This document shows, one piece after another, positions 36,813 through 46,829 of a stretch of DNA of 64,000 nt. Every line of letters begins with the position of its first letter. Positions within the stretch are counted from its first letter, which is position 1. The DNA comes from Pseudomonas violetae (GTDB taxonomy: Bacteria > Pseudomonadota > Gammaproteobacteria > Pseudomonadales > Pseudomonadaceae): NCBI RefSeq assembly GCF_023072615.1, contig NZ_JAKNRW010000003.1:62001-126000 (forward strand). Direction: 5' to 3'. A program made the translations under genes and the position numbers. The notes under the pieces were generated by a model. That model saw nothing but the letters and a program-made list of their open reading frames with translations. It ran no database searches and was not told the origin of the DNA.

Positions 36813-37523
36813 TTAGAACTTCTCTTTGCCGGACAGGTAGCGCCATTGCCCCAATGGCACCTTGCCAATGGACACCCCGCCGATGCGGATGCGACGGATG
36901 GCAACGACCTTCAGGCCAACGGCCTGGCAGAACAGGGCGATCACGCCTGGTTGTGGATTCTTCATCGCAAAGCGCAGGCGATTTTCGTTCTGCCAGCTGG
37001 CCTTCACCGCTGGCAGCTCTTTGCCTTTGTATGTCAGGCCGTGGTTGAGGCGGTTAAGCCCGTGAGCGACCATGTCGCCTTCAACCTCCACTACGTACTC
37101 TTGCTCGATCTTGGCGGAGTCGGCAGTCAGCTTGCGCAGAATCTTCCAGTCCTGGGTGAACACCAGCAGGCCGCTGGCATTGGCCTGCAGGTCGGTGCTG
37201 GCGGTCAGGCGCAGGAAGTGGCCCTTGAGCGGACGTTTGCTGAAACGGTGCTCTTCGCTCAGGGTCTCGGCGCTGATGGTACCCATGGCTTTTTCCGCGT
37301 CCATGCCCGCCGGGACGTTGAACAGAATGGTCACCGGCTCCGGCGCAGTCGCCTTGGCTTCTGGATCGAGCTCGACTTTCTGGGTGTCTACCTTGAATTG
37401 CGGCTCGTCGATGACTTCACCGTCCACGGTGACCCAGCCGCCCTCGATGAACAGCTCAGCCTCCCGACGGGAGCAGCCGACGAGTTCGATGAGGCGTTTG
37501 GAGAGACGAATCGGGTCGGTCAT
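36813..37523 (-). CDS. RsuA/RluB-E-F-family pseudouridine synthase with altered catalytic loop
   Basis: A 236-residue protein with an N-terminal S4 domain (about 1-45, IRLSKRLIELVGCSRREAE) and a pseudouridine synthase core. The family loop GRLD-x-x-T-x-G is here STDLQANASGLLVFT: the position of the catalytic Asp (five before the Gly) is Gln, and the nearest Asp is seven before it. The rest (YVVEVEG, IRRIRIGGVSIGKVPLGQWR) is well kept. It may use the shifted Asp, or have lost activity and act through RNA binding only. Target (16S or 23S rRNA) is not assignable. Confidence 0.85.
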   Translation of the reverse strand: MTDPIRLSKRLIELVGCSRREAELFIEGGWVTVDGEVIDEPQFKVDTQKVELDPEAKATAPEPVTILFNVPAGMDAEKAMGTISAETLSEEHRFSKRPLKGHFLRLTASTDLQANASGLLVFTQDWKILRKLTADSAKIEQEYVVEVEGDMVAHGLNRLNHGLTYKGKELPAVKASWQNENRLRFAMKNPQPGVIALFCQAVGLKVVAIRRIRIGGVSIGKVPLGQWRYLSGKEKF

Positions 37524-37611
37524 GACAGGGCCGTAACAAAAAAGGGGGTGGGCATTGTACCTGCTGGGCGCCGGTTAATCGCGGGTCCATTTCAATACGG
37601 TTCAATTTCCC

Positions 37612-37700
37612 GTGGGAGCTGGCTTGCCAGCGATTGCATCACCGCGGTCCATCTGACAAATCGCAGCGCCTGCATCGTTGGCAAGCCAGCTCCCACAGGG
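37612..37700. repeat. REP-like doublet upstream of the GNAT/RsuA genes
   Basis: GTGGGAGCTGGCTTGCCAGCGA and TCGTTGGCAAGCCAGCTCCCAC in inverted orientation, about 40 nt apart. The core GCTGGCTTGCCAGC marks yet another REP subfamily. Confidence 0.88.
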
Positions 37701-37711
37701 ATTTTATGGCG

Positions 37712-38185
37712 TCAGGCGTGTTGTGAGCGTTGCTGGTCTTGGCGCAAGCGCATATGCAGCAACGGATAAGGCTGCCCCATCCCGTCATGCTCGGTGCGAC
37801 CGACTACCTCGAAGCCCTGCTTGAAATAAAACCCCAGCGCCAGCGGGTTCTGTTCGTTGACGTCCAGTTCATACGCATTCAGTTGCTCTATGGCATAGCA
37901 CAACAACTGCTTGCCCAGGCCCTGGCCGCGGTGAGCGGGGTCGATGAAGAGCATTTCGATCTTGCCCCCCGCAACCCCGGCAAACCCGGTGATGTGCTGG
38001 TGCGCGTCCCTGGTGCAGATCAGCATGACTGCATCCAGATAGCGGGTCAGCACCAGATTCTTCAGCAGTTCAATGTAGCTCTCTGGCAGAAAGTCATGGG
38101 TCGCGCGCACCGAGGCTTCCCAGACTTCTGTGAGTTCTGCGTAATCACTGAGTTTCGGTGTATGGATGACCGAATGATGGCGCAT
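37712..38185 (-). CDS. GNAT-family N-acetyltransferase
   Basis: A 157-residue GNAT protein. The acetyl-CoA loop is DPAHRGQGLGKQLL near residue 80, followed by the ELDVNEQNPLALGFY strand-helix and the FEVVGRTE end typical of the fold. It resembles the YjaB/PhnO-like group, but the substrate is unknown. Two adjacent codons before its ATG are not distinctive. Confidence 0.85.
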   Translation of the reverse strand: MRHHSVIHTPKLSDYAELTEVWEASVRATHDFLPESYIELLKNLVLTRYLDAVMLICTRDAHQHITGFAGVAGGKIEMLFIDPAHRGQGLGKQLLCYAIEQLNAYELDVNEQNPLALGFYFKQGFEVVGRTEHDGMGQPYPLLHMRLRQDQQRSQHA

Positions 38186-38245
38186 GGCACCTTGCCCCTT
38201 GCTTAGTAAACGGAACGACCCCGTTCCTCACAAAACGATAGACGT

Positions 38246-38283
38246 AAAAAAGCCCCGCATCTCGTCAGGAGAGCAGGGCTTTT
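38246..38283 (-). terminator. Terminator of rimO
   Basis: On the minus strand AAAGCCCTGC / GCGGGGCTTTTTT with an inner CTC / GAG pair, 12 nt after the rimO stop. Confidence 0.8.
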
Positions 38284-38295
38284 ACATTTTTTGCT

Positions 38296-39633
38296 TTAGA
38301 TCTGTTCAGCCCACAGGTCGTATTCGTCGGCGTCGGTCACTTTGCACCAGACCTTGTCGCCCGGCTTCAGGTTGCTGCCGTTGTCGATAAACACGTTGCC
38401 GTCGATTTCCGGGGCATCGAAGAAGCAGCGACCCACTGCGCCTTGCTCGTCGACTTCATCGACCAGCACTTCGATTTCGCGGCCGACGCGCATTTGCAGG
38501 CGAGCCGAGCTGATGGCCTGCTGGTGCGCCATGAAGCGGTCCCAACGGTCTTGCTTGATCTCGTCCGGCACGATCTCCAGGTCCATGTCGTTGGCCGGGG
38601 CGCCATCGACCGGCGAGTACTGGAAGCAGCCAACGCGATCGAGCTGGGCTTCGGTCAGCCAGTTCAGCAGGTACTGGAAGTCTTCTTCGGTTTCGCCGGG
38701 GAAGCCGACGATAAAGGTCGAGCGGATGATCAGGTCCGGGCAGATCTCGCGCCAGTTCTTGATGCGCGCCAGAGTCTTGTCTTCGAAGGCCGGGCGTTTC
38801 ATCGATTTCAGGACTTTCGGGCTGGCATGCTGGAACGGGATATCCAGGTACGGCAGGATTTTCCCGGCGGCCATCAGCGGGATCAATTCGTCGACGTGTG
38901 GGTACGGGTACACGTAGTGCAGGCGGACCCAGACGCCCATGGAGCCGAGGGCTTCGCAGAGTTCGGTCATGCGGGTCTTGACCGGGGCACCGTTCCAGAA
39001 GCCGGTGCGGTACTTCACGTCGACGCCGTAGGCGCTGGTGTCTTGCGAGATCACCAGCAACTCCTTGACGCCGGCCTTGACGAGCCGCTGGGCCTCGTCG
39101 AGCACGTCACCGATCGGACGGCTGACCAGCTTGCCGCGCATCGACGGGATGATGCAGAAACTGCAGCTGTGGTTGCAGCCTTCGGAAATCTTCAGGTAGG
39201 CGTAGTGGCGTGGGGTCAGCTTGATCCCTTGTGGCGGCACCAGGTCGATCAGCGGGTTGTGGTCCTGGCGCGGCGGCACGGCGTCGTGCACGGCGTTGAC
39301 CACCTGTTCGTACTGTTGCGGACCGGTCACGGACAGCACGCTTGGGTGAATGTTGCGAATGTTGCCTTCTTCAACGCCCATGCAGCCGGTCACGATGACC
39401 TTGCCGTTTTCCTTGATGGCTTCGCCGATCACTTCCAGGGATTCGGCCTTGGCCGAGTCAATGAAGCCGCAGGTGTTGACCACCACCACGTCGGCGTCCT
39501 GATAAGTGGACACCACGTCATAACCTTCCATGCGCAGCTGGGTCAGGATGCGCTCGGAATCTACCAGTGCTTTGGGGCAACCCAGGGATACGAAGCCAAC
39601 CTTTGGATTGGCCGGCGCAGGAGTGGTGGACAT
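38296..39633 (-). CDS. rimO: Ribosomal protein S12 methylthiotransferase RimO
   Basis: A 445-residue radical-SAM enzyme that methylthiolates Asp89 of ribosomal protein S12. The N-terminal UPF0004 domain binds one cluster (Cys residues in [27 protein letters not shown]). The radical SAM motif CNHSCSFC lies near residue 150, and the C-terminal TRAM domain covers about 375-445. The order rimO then kup (divergent) matches P. aeruginosa PA0916-PA0917. Confidence 0.96.
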   Translation of the reverse strand: MSTTPAPANPKVGFVSLGCPKALVDSERILTQLRMEGYDVVSTYQDADVVVVNTCGFIDSAKAESLEVIGEAIKENGKVIVTGCMGVEEGNIRNIHPSVLSVTGPQQYEQVVNAVHDAVPPRQDHNPLIDLVPPQGIKLTPRHYAYLKISEGCNHSCSFCIIPSMRGKLVSRPIGDVLDEAQRLVKAGVKELLVISQDTSAYGVDVKYRTGFWNGAPVKTRMTELCEALGSMGVWVRLHYVYPYPHVDELIPLMAAGKILPYLDIPFQHASPKVLKSMKRPAFEDKTLARIKNWREICPDLIIRSTFIVGFPGETEEDFQYLLNWLTEAQLDRVGCFQYSPVDGAPANDMDLEIVPDEIKQDRWDRFMAHQQAISSARLQMRVGREIEVLVDEVDEQGAVGRCFFDAPEIDGNVFIDNGSNLKPGDKVWCKVTDADEYDLWAEQI

Positions 39634-39783
39634 GTCTAACCTCGGTATTTGTGACGCCTGCGCCCGCTAAGGGCGAGGCGGCTGACGGACGCTTTATGGC
39701 GTCTCTGATCAAAAAGTGCGCAATTCTAGCGATGGGACGCGCTCTTGACCAGCTTTATGCGGGGAAATGCGACGAGTGCTGCG

Positions 39784-39877
39784 CTATGCTTCGCGCCTCG
39801 ATGCTTTGCCGATTTTTTACAGTCAAGAAAACGTCTGTAACGTGAAGTAAAACAGCGCATGCTCCGGCAAAGCATAG
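39784..39877 (+). promoter_or_regulatory. Nested inverted repeats ahead of kup
   Basis: ATGCTTTGCCG (39801-39811) pairs perfectly with CGGCAAAGCAT (39865-39875). Nested inside is TTACAG-N12-CTGTAA (39817-39840). AGCATAG (39871-39877) can alternatively pair with CTATGCT (39784-39790). The block ends about 43 nt before the kup ATG. It has the look of a structured leader or a cruciform operator; no known riboswitch class is recognised. Confidence 0.45.
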
Positions 39878-39920
39878 TGCTTCTTATCAGTAGTCCAGGT
39901 CTGAGTAGTAGGAGTTTTGG

Positions 39921-41822
39921 ATGGGGCAGGCAAGTAGTCATGCGGCGGGCGCTGAGCATTCGGCAGCAAGACCGATCGGCATGCTGGTCGCGGCGGTCGG
40001 GGTGGTTTACGGCGATATCGGCACGAGCCCGCTGTACACCCTTAAAGAAGTGTTCTCCGGTGGTTATGGTGTGCCGGTAAGCCATGACGGGGTGTTGGGC
40101 ATCCTGGCGCTGATTTTCTGGTCACTGATTTGGGTTGTCTCGATAAAATACATGATGTTCGTGCTGCGGGCCGACAACCAAGGCGAGGGTGGGATCATGG
40201 CGCTGACGGCCCTGGCTCGACGCGCCGCCGCGGGGCATGCCAGGTTGCGCAGTCTGTTGGTGGTCTGCGGCTTGATCGGTGCGGCGCTGTTCTACGGCGA
40301 CAGCATGATCACCCCGGCGATTTCCGTGCTGTCGGCGATAGAGGGCCTGGGATTGGCCTTCGATGGTATTGACCACTGGGTAGTGCCGCTGTCATTGGTG
40401 GTACTGGTGGCGTTGTTCCTGATTCAACGGCACGGCACGGCGCGCATCGGTATTCTGTTCGGGCCGATCATGGTCACCTGGTTCCTGGTGCTGGGCGCCT
40501 TGGGCGTCTACGGCATCCTGCAGCACCCCGAGGTGTTGCAGGCGATGAACCCGGTATGGGGCGTGCGATTCTTTGTCATGCATCCGGGTGTAGGCGTCGC
40601 GATCCTGGGCGCCGTGGTGCTGGCATTGACCGGTGCTGAAGCGTTGTACGCAGACATGGGGCATTTCGGCCGCAAGCCAATCGCCCGCGCTTGGTTCATC
40701 CTCGTACTGCCGGCATTGATGCTGAACTACTTCGGCCAAGGTGCGTTGCTGCTCGGCGATCCTGAAGCGGCTCGCAACCCCTTCTATCTGCTCGCGCCAA
40801 GCTGGGCGTTGATCCCCTTGGTGGGCTTGGCGACCATGGCGACCGTCATTGCCTCCCAGGCAGTTATTTCCGGGGCGTTCTCCTTGACGCGCCAGGCGAT
40901 CCAGCTGGGTTACATCCCGCGCATGCACATCCAGCACACCTCCAGTGCCGAACAGGGCCAGATCTACATTGGCGCGGTGAACTGGTCGCTGATGGTCGGC
41001 GTGATCCTGCTGGTGCTGGGCTTCGGTTCCTCCGGCGCGCTGGCCTCCGCTTATGGCGTGGCCGTAACCGGCACCATGTTGATGACGACCATTCTGGTGT
41101 CGGCGGTGATGCTGCTACTGTGGAAGTGGCCACCGGTGCTCGCCGTACCGGTGTTGCTTGGCTTCCTCCTGGTGGATGGCCTGTACTTCGCGGCCAACGT
41201 GCCGAAGATCCTCCAGGGCGGGGCGTTTCCGGTGATTGCCGGTATCGCGCTATTCGTGCTGATGACCACCTGGAAGCGCGGCAAACAGTTGCTGGCCGAA
41301 CGCCTGGACGAGGGCGGTTTGCCGCTGCCGATCTTTATCAGCAGCATCAGCGTCCAGCCACCGCACCGGGTCCAGGGCACTGCCGTGTTCCTGACCGCCC
41401 GCCCCGACGCTGTGCCCCATGCGCTGTTGCACAACCTGCTGCACAACCAGGTGCTGCATGAGCAAGTGGTGCTGCTGACCGTGGTATACGAAGACATCCC
41501 GCGGGTGCCGCCGAATCGGCGCTTTGAGGTGGAGTCCCACGGCGAGGGGTTCTTTCGGGTCATCCTGCACTTCGGTTTCGTCGACGAGCCTGACGTGCCG
41601 CAAGCGCTGAAGCTGTGCCATCTCGATGACCTCGACTTCAGTCCGATGCGTACCACCTACTTCCTCAGCCGCGAGACGGTCATTGCCTCCAAACTCGAAG
41701 GCATGGCCCGCTGGCGCGAGGCGCTGTTCGCGTTCATGTTGCAGAACGCCAACGGCAACTTGCGGTTTTTCAATCTGCCGTTGAATCGGGTGATTGAGTT
41801 GGGGACGCAGGTGGAGATGTAG
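39921..41822 (+). CDS. kup: Low-affinity potassium uptake protein Kup
   Basis: A 633-residue KUP/HAK/KT potassium-proton symporter. About 12 hydrophobic helices fill residues 20-455 (first with [20 protein letters not shown], a family signature; also [10 protein letters not shown]), then a cytoplasmic C-terminal domain to the end. AGGAG lies ahead of the ATG at 39921. The 287-bp gap to rimO contains a nested inverted repeat. A bidirectional terminator follows. Confidence 0.96.
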   Translation: MGQASSHAAGAEHSAARPIGMLVAAVGVVYGDIGTSPLYTLKEVFSGGYGVPVSHDGVLGILALIFWSLIWVVSIKYMMFVLRADNQGEGGIMALTALARRAAAGHARLRSLLVVCGLIGAALFYGDSMITPAISVLSAIEGLGLAFDGIDHWVVPLSLVVLVALFLIQRHGTARIGILFGPIMVTWFLVLGALGVYGILQHPEVLQAMNPVWGVRFFVMHPGVGVAILGAVVLALTGAEALYADMGHFGRKPIARAWFILVLPALMLNYFGQGALLLGDPEAARNPFYLLAPSWALIPLVGLATMATVIASQAVISGAFSLTRQAIQLGYIPRMHIQHTSSAEQGQIYIGAVNWSLMVGVILLVLGFGSSGALASAYGVAVTGTMLMTTILVSAVMLLLWKWPPVLAVPVLLGFLLVDGLYFAANVPKILQGGAFPVIAGIALFVLMTTWKRGKQLLAERLDEGGLPLPIFISSISVQPPHRVQGTAVFLTARPDAVPHALLHNLLHNQVLHEQVVLLTVVYEDIPRVPPNRRFEVESHGEGFFRVILHFGFVDEPDVPQALKLCHLDDLDFSPMRTTYFLSRETVIASKLEGMARWREALFAFMLQNANGNLRFFNLPLNRVIELGTQVEM

Positions 41823-41834
41823 GGGAAATTACGA

Positions 41835-41855
41835 AAGCCCGCTCCCACAGGGATT
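41835..41855. repeat. Solo half-REP after kup
   Basis: AAAGCCCGCTCCCACAGGGAT is the outer half of one REP unit with no partner nearby; likely a decayed doublet. Confidence 0.5.
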
Positions 41856-41866
41856 GGGTACAAATG

Positions 41867-41905
41867 AAAAAGCCCCCGCTACCGTGAGATAGCGGGGGCT
41901 TTTTT
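41867..41905. terminator. Bidirectional terminator between kup and the VirJ-like gene
   Basis: AAAAAGCCCCCGCTA / TAGCGGGGGCTTTTTT, 14-bp stem with an 8-nt loop and T-tracts both ways. Confidence 0.93.
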
Positions 41906-41920
41906 GTGGGGCGTGTCAGA

Positions 41921-43216
41921 TCACTCCTCAGCCACCTTGTCCTTGTTCTGGCGCTTCTCGATCACGTCCACCAACTGCTGCGCCAGCTTCGGATAGTTCT
42001 CATCAAAGTGATGCCCGCCCGGAAGCTTCAGTGCTTCACCCACGGCCGTCTTGTCGGTGCAGCCGCTTTCATCGGCCTCCTCTTCACCGTAGATGCACAC
42101 CACTTTCTCTGGTGGCAGCTTGGCCATTTCCGGGCCGGTGGCGGCTTCCTTGCCGGCGTTGCCCAGCCAGCCTTCGACTTCGATCTCGAAGCTGCCGGTG
42201 CGGGCGAAGGCCAGCAGGATGATAGCGTCGACGCGCTGCTGCTCGGCAGGTTCCAGGCGGTTGTAAATCGCTGGCAGGACATCGGCGCCGAATGAGTAGC
42301 CGGTCAGGACGAAGCGCTTGGTACCCCATTTTTGCCGGTAGTGCTGCATCAGTTCGGCCAGATCCAGCGCGCTTTGTTCGGGGCTCTTGTGCTGCCAGTA
42401 GTAGCGCAGGGTGTCGATGCCGACGACCGGGTAACCGATTTTCGCCATCTCGCCTGCTACGTCGCGATCGAGGTCGCGCCAGCCGCCGTCACCGGAGAGG
42501 AACAAGGTGACAGTGTCCTTGGCCTGACCTGCCGGTACTTCGACTACCGGGATCTGCAGGCCACCAGCGGCCTTGTCGCCGCCGACCAGGATCTTGCGCA
42601 ACTCGTTATTCAGTACCTGCGGCAGGTTGATGTCGTAGTCGCTGATGCTAGTTTCGGCATTGGGCTGGTCGCGTACGAAGCCGGCGCTGGTGTCGTCCGG
42701 GTTATCGTTCCAGGCTGCCAGCCATCGGCCGTGCGCTGCGCTTTTTGGCAGCAGGTGGGTGCAACCGGGTTTTTCCAGGGCCAGGTCCACCGAGACGGCC
42801 TGGGCCTTGTCATCTTTCTGCTCGGACAACCAGCGCCACGCCAGCACGGCACCGGGGCCGATGCCGCTGACCAGGGTCGCCGGACCGTGGAGTTCCCGCA
42901 GGCCCGATTGCAACGCGCGACTTTGCAGTAGGCAGTCTTTGGGCAGGATCACCTGGACGATCTGTGCCGAACCGGTGCGGCTCAGGGTCAGCAATTGTTT
43001 GTCGCTGAGTTTTTGTTCTTCATTCACCGCGACCAGCACCTGGGCACGGGGTGTGGTGCCGGGAATGACCCGGGTCATCGCCGCGCCGTCAGCCGGCTTG
43101 AGCAATTCAAGTGCCGGTTCCGGGGCCGGGCGCTTGAGGTACCAGTAACCACCACCGAGAATCAGGACCAGCACTACCAGTGTGGCCAGTACATACCGCA
43201 GGGAGCGTTGAATCAT
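41921..43216 (-). CDS. AcvB/VirJ-family protein, probable aminoacyl-phosphatidylglycerol hydrolase
   Basis: A 431-residue protein with an N-terminal membrane anchor (about residues 8-26) and a periplasmic alpha/beta hydrolase domain. The VirJ part from about residue 225 shows LSGDGGWRDLD, the nucleophile elbow GYSFGAD and a late GGHHF, fitting a Ser-Asp-His triad. Its start codon overlaps the mprF stop (TGATG). The P. aeruginosa pair PA0920-PA0919 is alanyl-PG synthase and hydrolase, and AcvB degrades lysyl-PG, so this protein likely trims the lipid made by the neighbour. Confidence 0.85.
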   Translation of the reverse strand: MIQRSLRYVLATLVVLVLILGGGYWYLKRPAPEPALELLKPADGAAMTRVIPGTTPRAQVLVAVNEEQKLSDKQLLTLSRTGSAQIVQVILPKDCLLQSRALQSGLRELHGPATLVSGIGPGAVLAWRWLSEQKDDKAQAVSVDLALEKPGCTHLLPKSAAHGRWLAAWNDNPDDTSAGFVRDQPNAETSISDYDINLPQVLNNELRKILVGGDKAAGGLQIPVVEVPAGQAKDTVTLFLSGDGGWRDLDRDVAGEMAKIGYPVVGIDTLRYYWQHKSPEQSALDLAELMQHYRQKWGTKRFVLTGYSFGADVLPAIYNRLEPAEQQRVDAIILLAFARTGSFEIEVEGWLGNAGKEAATGPEMAKLPPEKVVCIYGEEEADESGCTDKTAVGEALKLPGGHHFDENYPKLAQQLVDVIEKRQNKDKVAEE

Positions 43217-45858
43217 CAGCGTTTCACCAATCCAGTCAAGCCGCCCGCAATCAGGGCGGCAGTGTCGGCCAGGGCCACCAGCGGATCGAGTCCGGCGGGA
43301 ACGGCCATATAACGGGGTTCCCAGTCAGGCTGGAACTTGTCTTTGAAGCGGCGCAAACCTTGGAAATTGTAGAGCTGCTCACCACGGCGGAAGACCATCG
43401 AACCCAGGCGCTGGGTCAGTGGTGCGCCGCGACGGGGTTGCAACCCCGATAGCGGCACCATGCCCAGGCTGAAGCGCGCGTATCCGTGAGTCTTATAATG
43501 TTGAATCAAGCCGACCATCATGAACTCCATAGTCAGCTTTGGCGCTTCAGGGTGCGCGCGCATCAGGTCGAGGCTAGCCAGGTCGTGGCCGAATGTCTCG
43601 AGCAGATTGGCGAATGCCACCGGACGGCCTTCGAAGCGGATCACCGCGATGCGGAAATGCTTGAGATAGTCCTCGCTGAAACGGCCGAGGGAGAAGCCTT
43701 TCTCGCGAACATTCTTGCCGTTCAGCCAGGCATCGGAGATCACCTTGAGCTCGTCCATCGGTGCCTGCCCAGGTTCGAAGATCTCCAACGACAGGCCATC
43801 GCGGGTGCCGCGGTTCCAGGTGTAGCGCAGGTCCTTCATCTCCTTGCCCTTGGCTTCCAGGTCGAAGCGCTGCAGATCGACCCGGGCTTCCTCGCCCAGC
43901 TTGATCGCGGTCAGGCCGATGTCCATGTAGTACGGCAGGTTCTCGGCGCGTACCTGATAGAACACGGGCCGGGCGTGGTGAATGTCGCACAGGTCGCGGA
44001 ACTGCCAGATCATCTCCGCCCGTTGCTGGGCTGGCCCGATCGGGTCGTACAAGGCCACCAGGCTGCGGCCACGGCGGGCGTACATCAGGAACGCCTGCTC
44101 GTCAGGGTGGAACAGCAGCGCCTTGTCACCCGTCAGCGCCAGGCCACCGTCCGGCTGGGCGGAAGCCATGAGGATCTTCACCGCCCGCTCCAGCTCATCA
44201 GGCGTGGGCAAGTGGATCACCGGGCGTGCGGTGCGCAACAGCCAGGTCAGGGATACCACCACCAACAATACGGCGGCGCCGAGCAACGAGCGCAGCCCTC
44301 GGGGAGCGTCGGCGTCAAGGGTGAACTGCCACCAGAGTTGATGGCTGTAAGGCACATCCTGATAGGCAAACAGCAGCAGCCAGATGGACGCACCGAGGAC
44401 GCACAGGCTCGACACCAGGTACAGCGGCGAGAACGGCAGTTCGGTCAAGCGGCTCGGCCGATAGAACGAGCGACGGAATATGGCCAGGAGGCTGGCGGTC
44501 AGGGTCAACAGGCAGGCTTCTTCCCAGTCAAAGCCCTTGAGCAGGGAGAGCAGGGCGCCTACCAGCAAAAGAATGGTCGTCAGCATCCAGGCCGCCGACA
44601 GACGACGGCGTAGGCCCTGGGCCAGCAGCAGGCACAGCACGCCGATCAGGCTGGCGCCGAAGTGCGAGGCGTCGACCAGACGATGGGGGATCAGAAAGCC
44701 AATGTGCTCCAGGCGGGTGTCGATTTCCGGCGTTACTCCAGAGAACAGCAGCACTACGCCGGACAGGAACACCAGCACCGCGAGGATCGGCGCGGCCAGG
44801 CCGGACGCGGCGCGCAGGGACTGACGGGATTGAAACAGGCGCTGCCCCTCGTTGATCAGCAGGAAAACGCAAGCCACCAGCAATGGCAGCACCACATAGA
44901 TCAGTCGATAAAGCAGCAGTGCGGCGGCCAGCGGCGCGGCACCGAGTTTGTCGGCGAAGGCGGCGAGCAGGATCGCTTCGAATACCCCGACCCCGCCGGG
45001 CACATGGCTGAGCACCCCGGCCGCCAGCGCCAGCAGGTACACCAGCAGGAAGGCGCCGAAGGGCGGGGCTTCCGGCAACAACAGGTACAGCACGGTCGCT
45101 GCGGCGGCTACGTCCAGTGCGGTGATGATCAGTTGCAGGAAGGTTAGGCGCCGCCCCGGCAGACGCAAGGTGCGCCGCCCGGCCTTGACCAGCAGGTTAT
45201 CCCGATAAGGTTGTTCCGGTAGGCGGCGGCGATAGATGCCGATGGCCAGCACGCTGAACAGCAGCAACACGGCAACGGCGATGCTACCCAGTAATAGCTC
45301 GGACAAACCCAGGGCGGTGGCGGCCTCTGACAGGTCGCTGAGGGTGGCCAGCGCCGCAAGGGGTGGCAGGGCGCAGCCAAGCGAGAGGCTGGCGAACAGC
45401 GTCATGCGCGCGACTTCCGTCGCACCCAGACCATGCCGTGCATATAGACGGTAACGCACCGAGCCGCCGGAGAGCATCGACAGGCCGATGGCGTTGCCAA
45501 TCGCAAATGCGGTGAAACCACCCAGGGCGAGAATACGCGGCGCCAGTTTCACGCCGGCGTAGCGGCTGGCGGACCATTCATAGCCCAACAGAATAATGAA
45601 GCCGACCACCGTCGCCGCCAGTGCACCGAGCAAGGCAGGTTTTGGTACTTCGAAAATGGAGTCGTGCAGAGCATCCAGGTCCAGCTCGCTCAACAGGTGA
45701 CGACAGGCAATCAGCGCGATGGCGAACAGCAGCAATGTCACTGCCAGGCCGATCGGTTGGCGGTATTTGCTGACCAGGTCCAGCAGGCGTAAACGCCCGG
45801 GCTTGATAGGTTGTGTCGCTGTGACGGAGTCTTGTGGATCAGACGATTTGGCGCGCAT
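43216..45858 (-). CDS. mprF: Phosphatidylglycerol aminoacyltransferase MprF
   Basis: An 880-residue membrane enzyme. The N-terminal two thirds hold about 14 transmembrane helices (flippase-like), and the C-terminal soluble DUF2156/GNAT-like domain (about 545-870) transfers an amino acid from aminoacyl-tRNA to phosphatidylglycerol, lowering surface charge and giving resistance to cationic peptides. Start at ATG 45858 (MRAKSSD) behind GAGGTG. Whether it adds Ala (as PA0920) or Lys cannot be read from sequence. Translationally coupled to the VirJ-like gene. Confidence 0.93.
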   Translation of the reverse strand: MRAKSSDPQDSVTATQPIKPGRLRLLDLVSKYRQPIGLAVTLLLFAIALIACRHLLSELDLDALHDSIFEVPKPALLGALAATVVGFIILLGYEWSASRYAGVKLAPRILALGGFTAFAIGNAIGLSMLSGGSVRYRLYARHGLGATEVARMTLFASLSLGCALPPLAALATLSDLSEAATALGLSELLLGSIAVAVLLLFSVLAIGIYRRRLPEQPYRDNLLVKAGRRTLRLPGRRLTFLQLIITALDVAAAATVLYLLLPEAPPFGAFLLVYLLALAAGVLSHVPGGVGVFEAILLAAFADKLGAAPLAAALLLYRLIYVVLPLLVACVFLLINEGQRLFQSRQSLRAASGLAAPILAVLVFLSGVVLLFSGVTPEIDTRLEHIGFLIPHRLVDASHFGASLIGVLCLLLAQGLRRRLSAAWMLTTILLLVGALLSLLKGFDWEEACLLTLTASLLAIFRRSFYRPSRLTELPFSPLYLVSSLCVLGASIWLLLFAYQDVPYSHQLWWQFTLDADAPRGLRSLLGAAVLLVVVSLTWLLRTARPVIHLPTPDELERAVKILMASAQPDGGLALTGDKALLFHPDEQAFLMYARRGRSLVALYDPIGPAQQRAEMIWQFRDLCDIHHARPVFYQVRAENLPYYMDIGLTAIKLGEEARVDLQRFDLEAKGKEMKDLRYTWNRGTRDGLSLEIFEPGQAPMDELKVISDAWLNGKNVREKGFSLGRFSEDYLKHFRIAVIRFEGRPVAFANLLETFGHDLASLDLMRAHPEAPKLTMEFMMVGLIQHYKTHGYARFSLGMVPLSGLQPRRGAPLTQRLGSMVFRRGEQLYNFQGLRRFKDKFQPDWEPRYMAVPAGLDPLVALADTAALIAGGLTGLVKR

Positions 45859-46097
45859 CAATCACCTCTTGGATTGTGCGCGACAGGATGGAGGTATCCA
45901 GCCAAGTTACCAATCCCTGTAGAAAAAAATAATCACAAATATTAACGCCACTCACCCTCATCAGGTGAAGGCACGCCTTCGGCCGGTGCAATGAAAGCCT
46001 GGGACCAGCATAGACCGAACTCAAGGTTCCTGTGATACCAATCAGTCCGCCACAGGGTGGCAGATCATTGTTGCGAAAGGACTTTTTCGACAGATAC

Positions 46098-46129
46098 AAA
46101 AAAGGCCACTCTTTCGAGTAGCCTTTTTT
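46098..46129 (-). terminator. Terminator of the first initiator tRNA gene
   Basis: Minus strand: AAGGCTACTC-GAAA-GAGTGGCCTT followed by TTTT, a 10-bp stem with a GAAA tetraloop. Identical to the one at 46419. Confidence 0.92.
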
Positions 46130-46135
46130 GATGTT

Positions 46136-46212
<77 letters not shown>

Positions 46213-46418
46213 TCTGTGTGGCGGCATTCTACAGAGGAACGACGAGGTGTCAACCGTTAATCCTGAAACAAGCCAAATAAGCGTAAAAGAGTGATGGTCG
46301 GCGCCAAAGCAGCGCTAAGTTTCGGAATCAGAACGATTTCTGTTTTTCGGTGGTCCTGAGTGCGACGATCTATTTCGCTTCTATCTAATAGGCTAATAGG
46401 TACAAAACAGGCGCGCAC

Positions 46419-46450
46419 AAAAAAGGCCACTCTTTCGAGTAGCCTTTTTT
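46419..46450 (-). terminator. Terminator of the second initiator tRNA gene
   Basis: Identical GAAA-tetraloop hairpin and T-tract as at 46098-46129. Confidence 0.92.
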
Positions 46451-46456
46451 GATGTT

Positions 46457-46533
<77 letters not shown>

Positions 46534-46746
46534 TCTGTGTGTCGGCATTCTACAGAGGATGGCGGGGCTGTCAACCGTCAATCACGCGGAAAACTGTTCA
46601 TGTTCAATCGCTTAGCGCAAAAACGAAGCGGCGAAAATGGCTGCAGCTCAGGCGTGGCAAGGGTTGTAGCTCTATTGGTAGGAGCTTTTCGATTGAGAAA
46701 ACAAATTCATCTTTTTTCCTGCGCTTGAGAAAGAAGATACCTACTA

Positions 46747-46762
46747 CTGGTGCTATATACAG
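46747..46762 (+). promoter_or_regulatory. LexA box of dinB
   Basis: CTGGTGCTATATACAG fits CTG-N10-CAG and keeps the TATATACAG half of the ideal site. It is 68 bp ahead of the dinB ATG. Confidence 0.8.
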
Positions 46763-46829
46763 GTGTCGATGAGATACTGCTGATCTGACTCGCTAAAATC
46801 CTTATTCGTACAATGAATCCCGCTTCTCT

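Noticed and set aside
38443..39639. 398-codon frame opposite rimO
   Set aside because: Antisense shadow of rimO, which has all its cluster-binding motifs.
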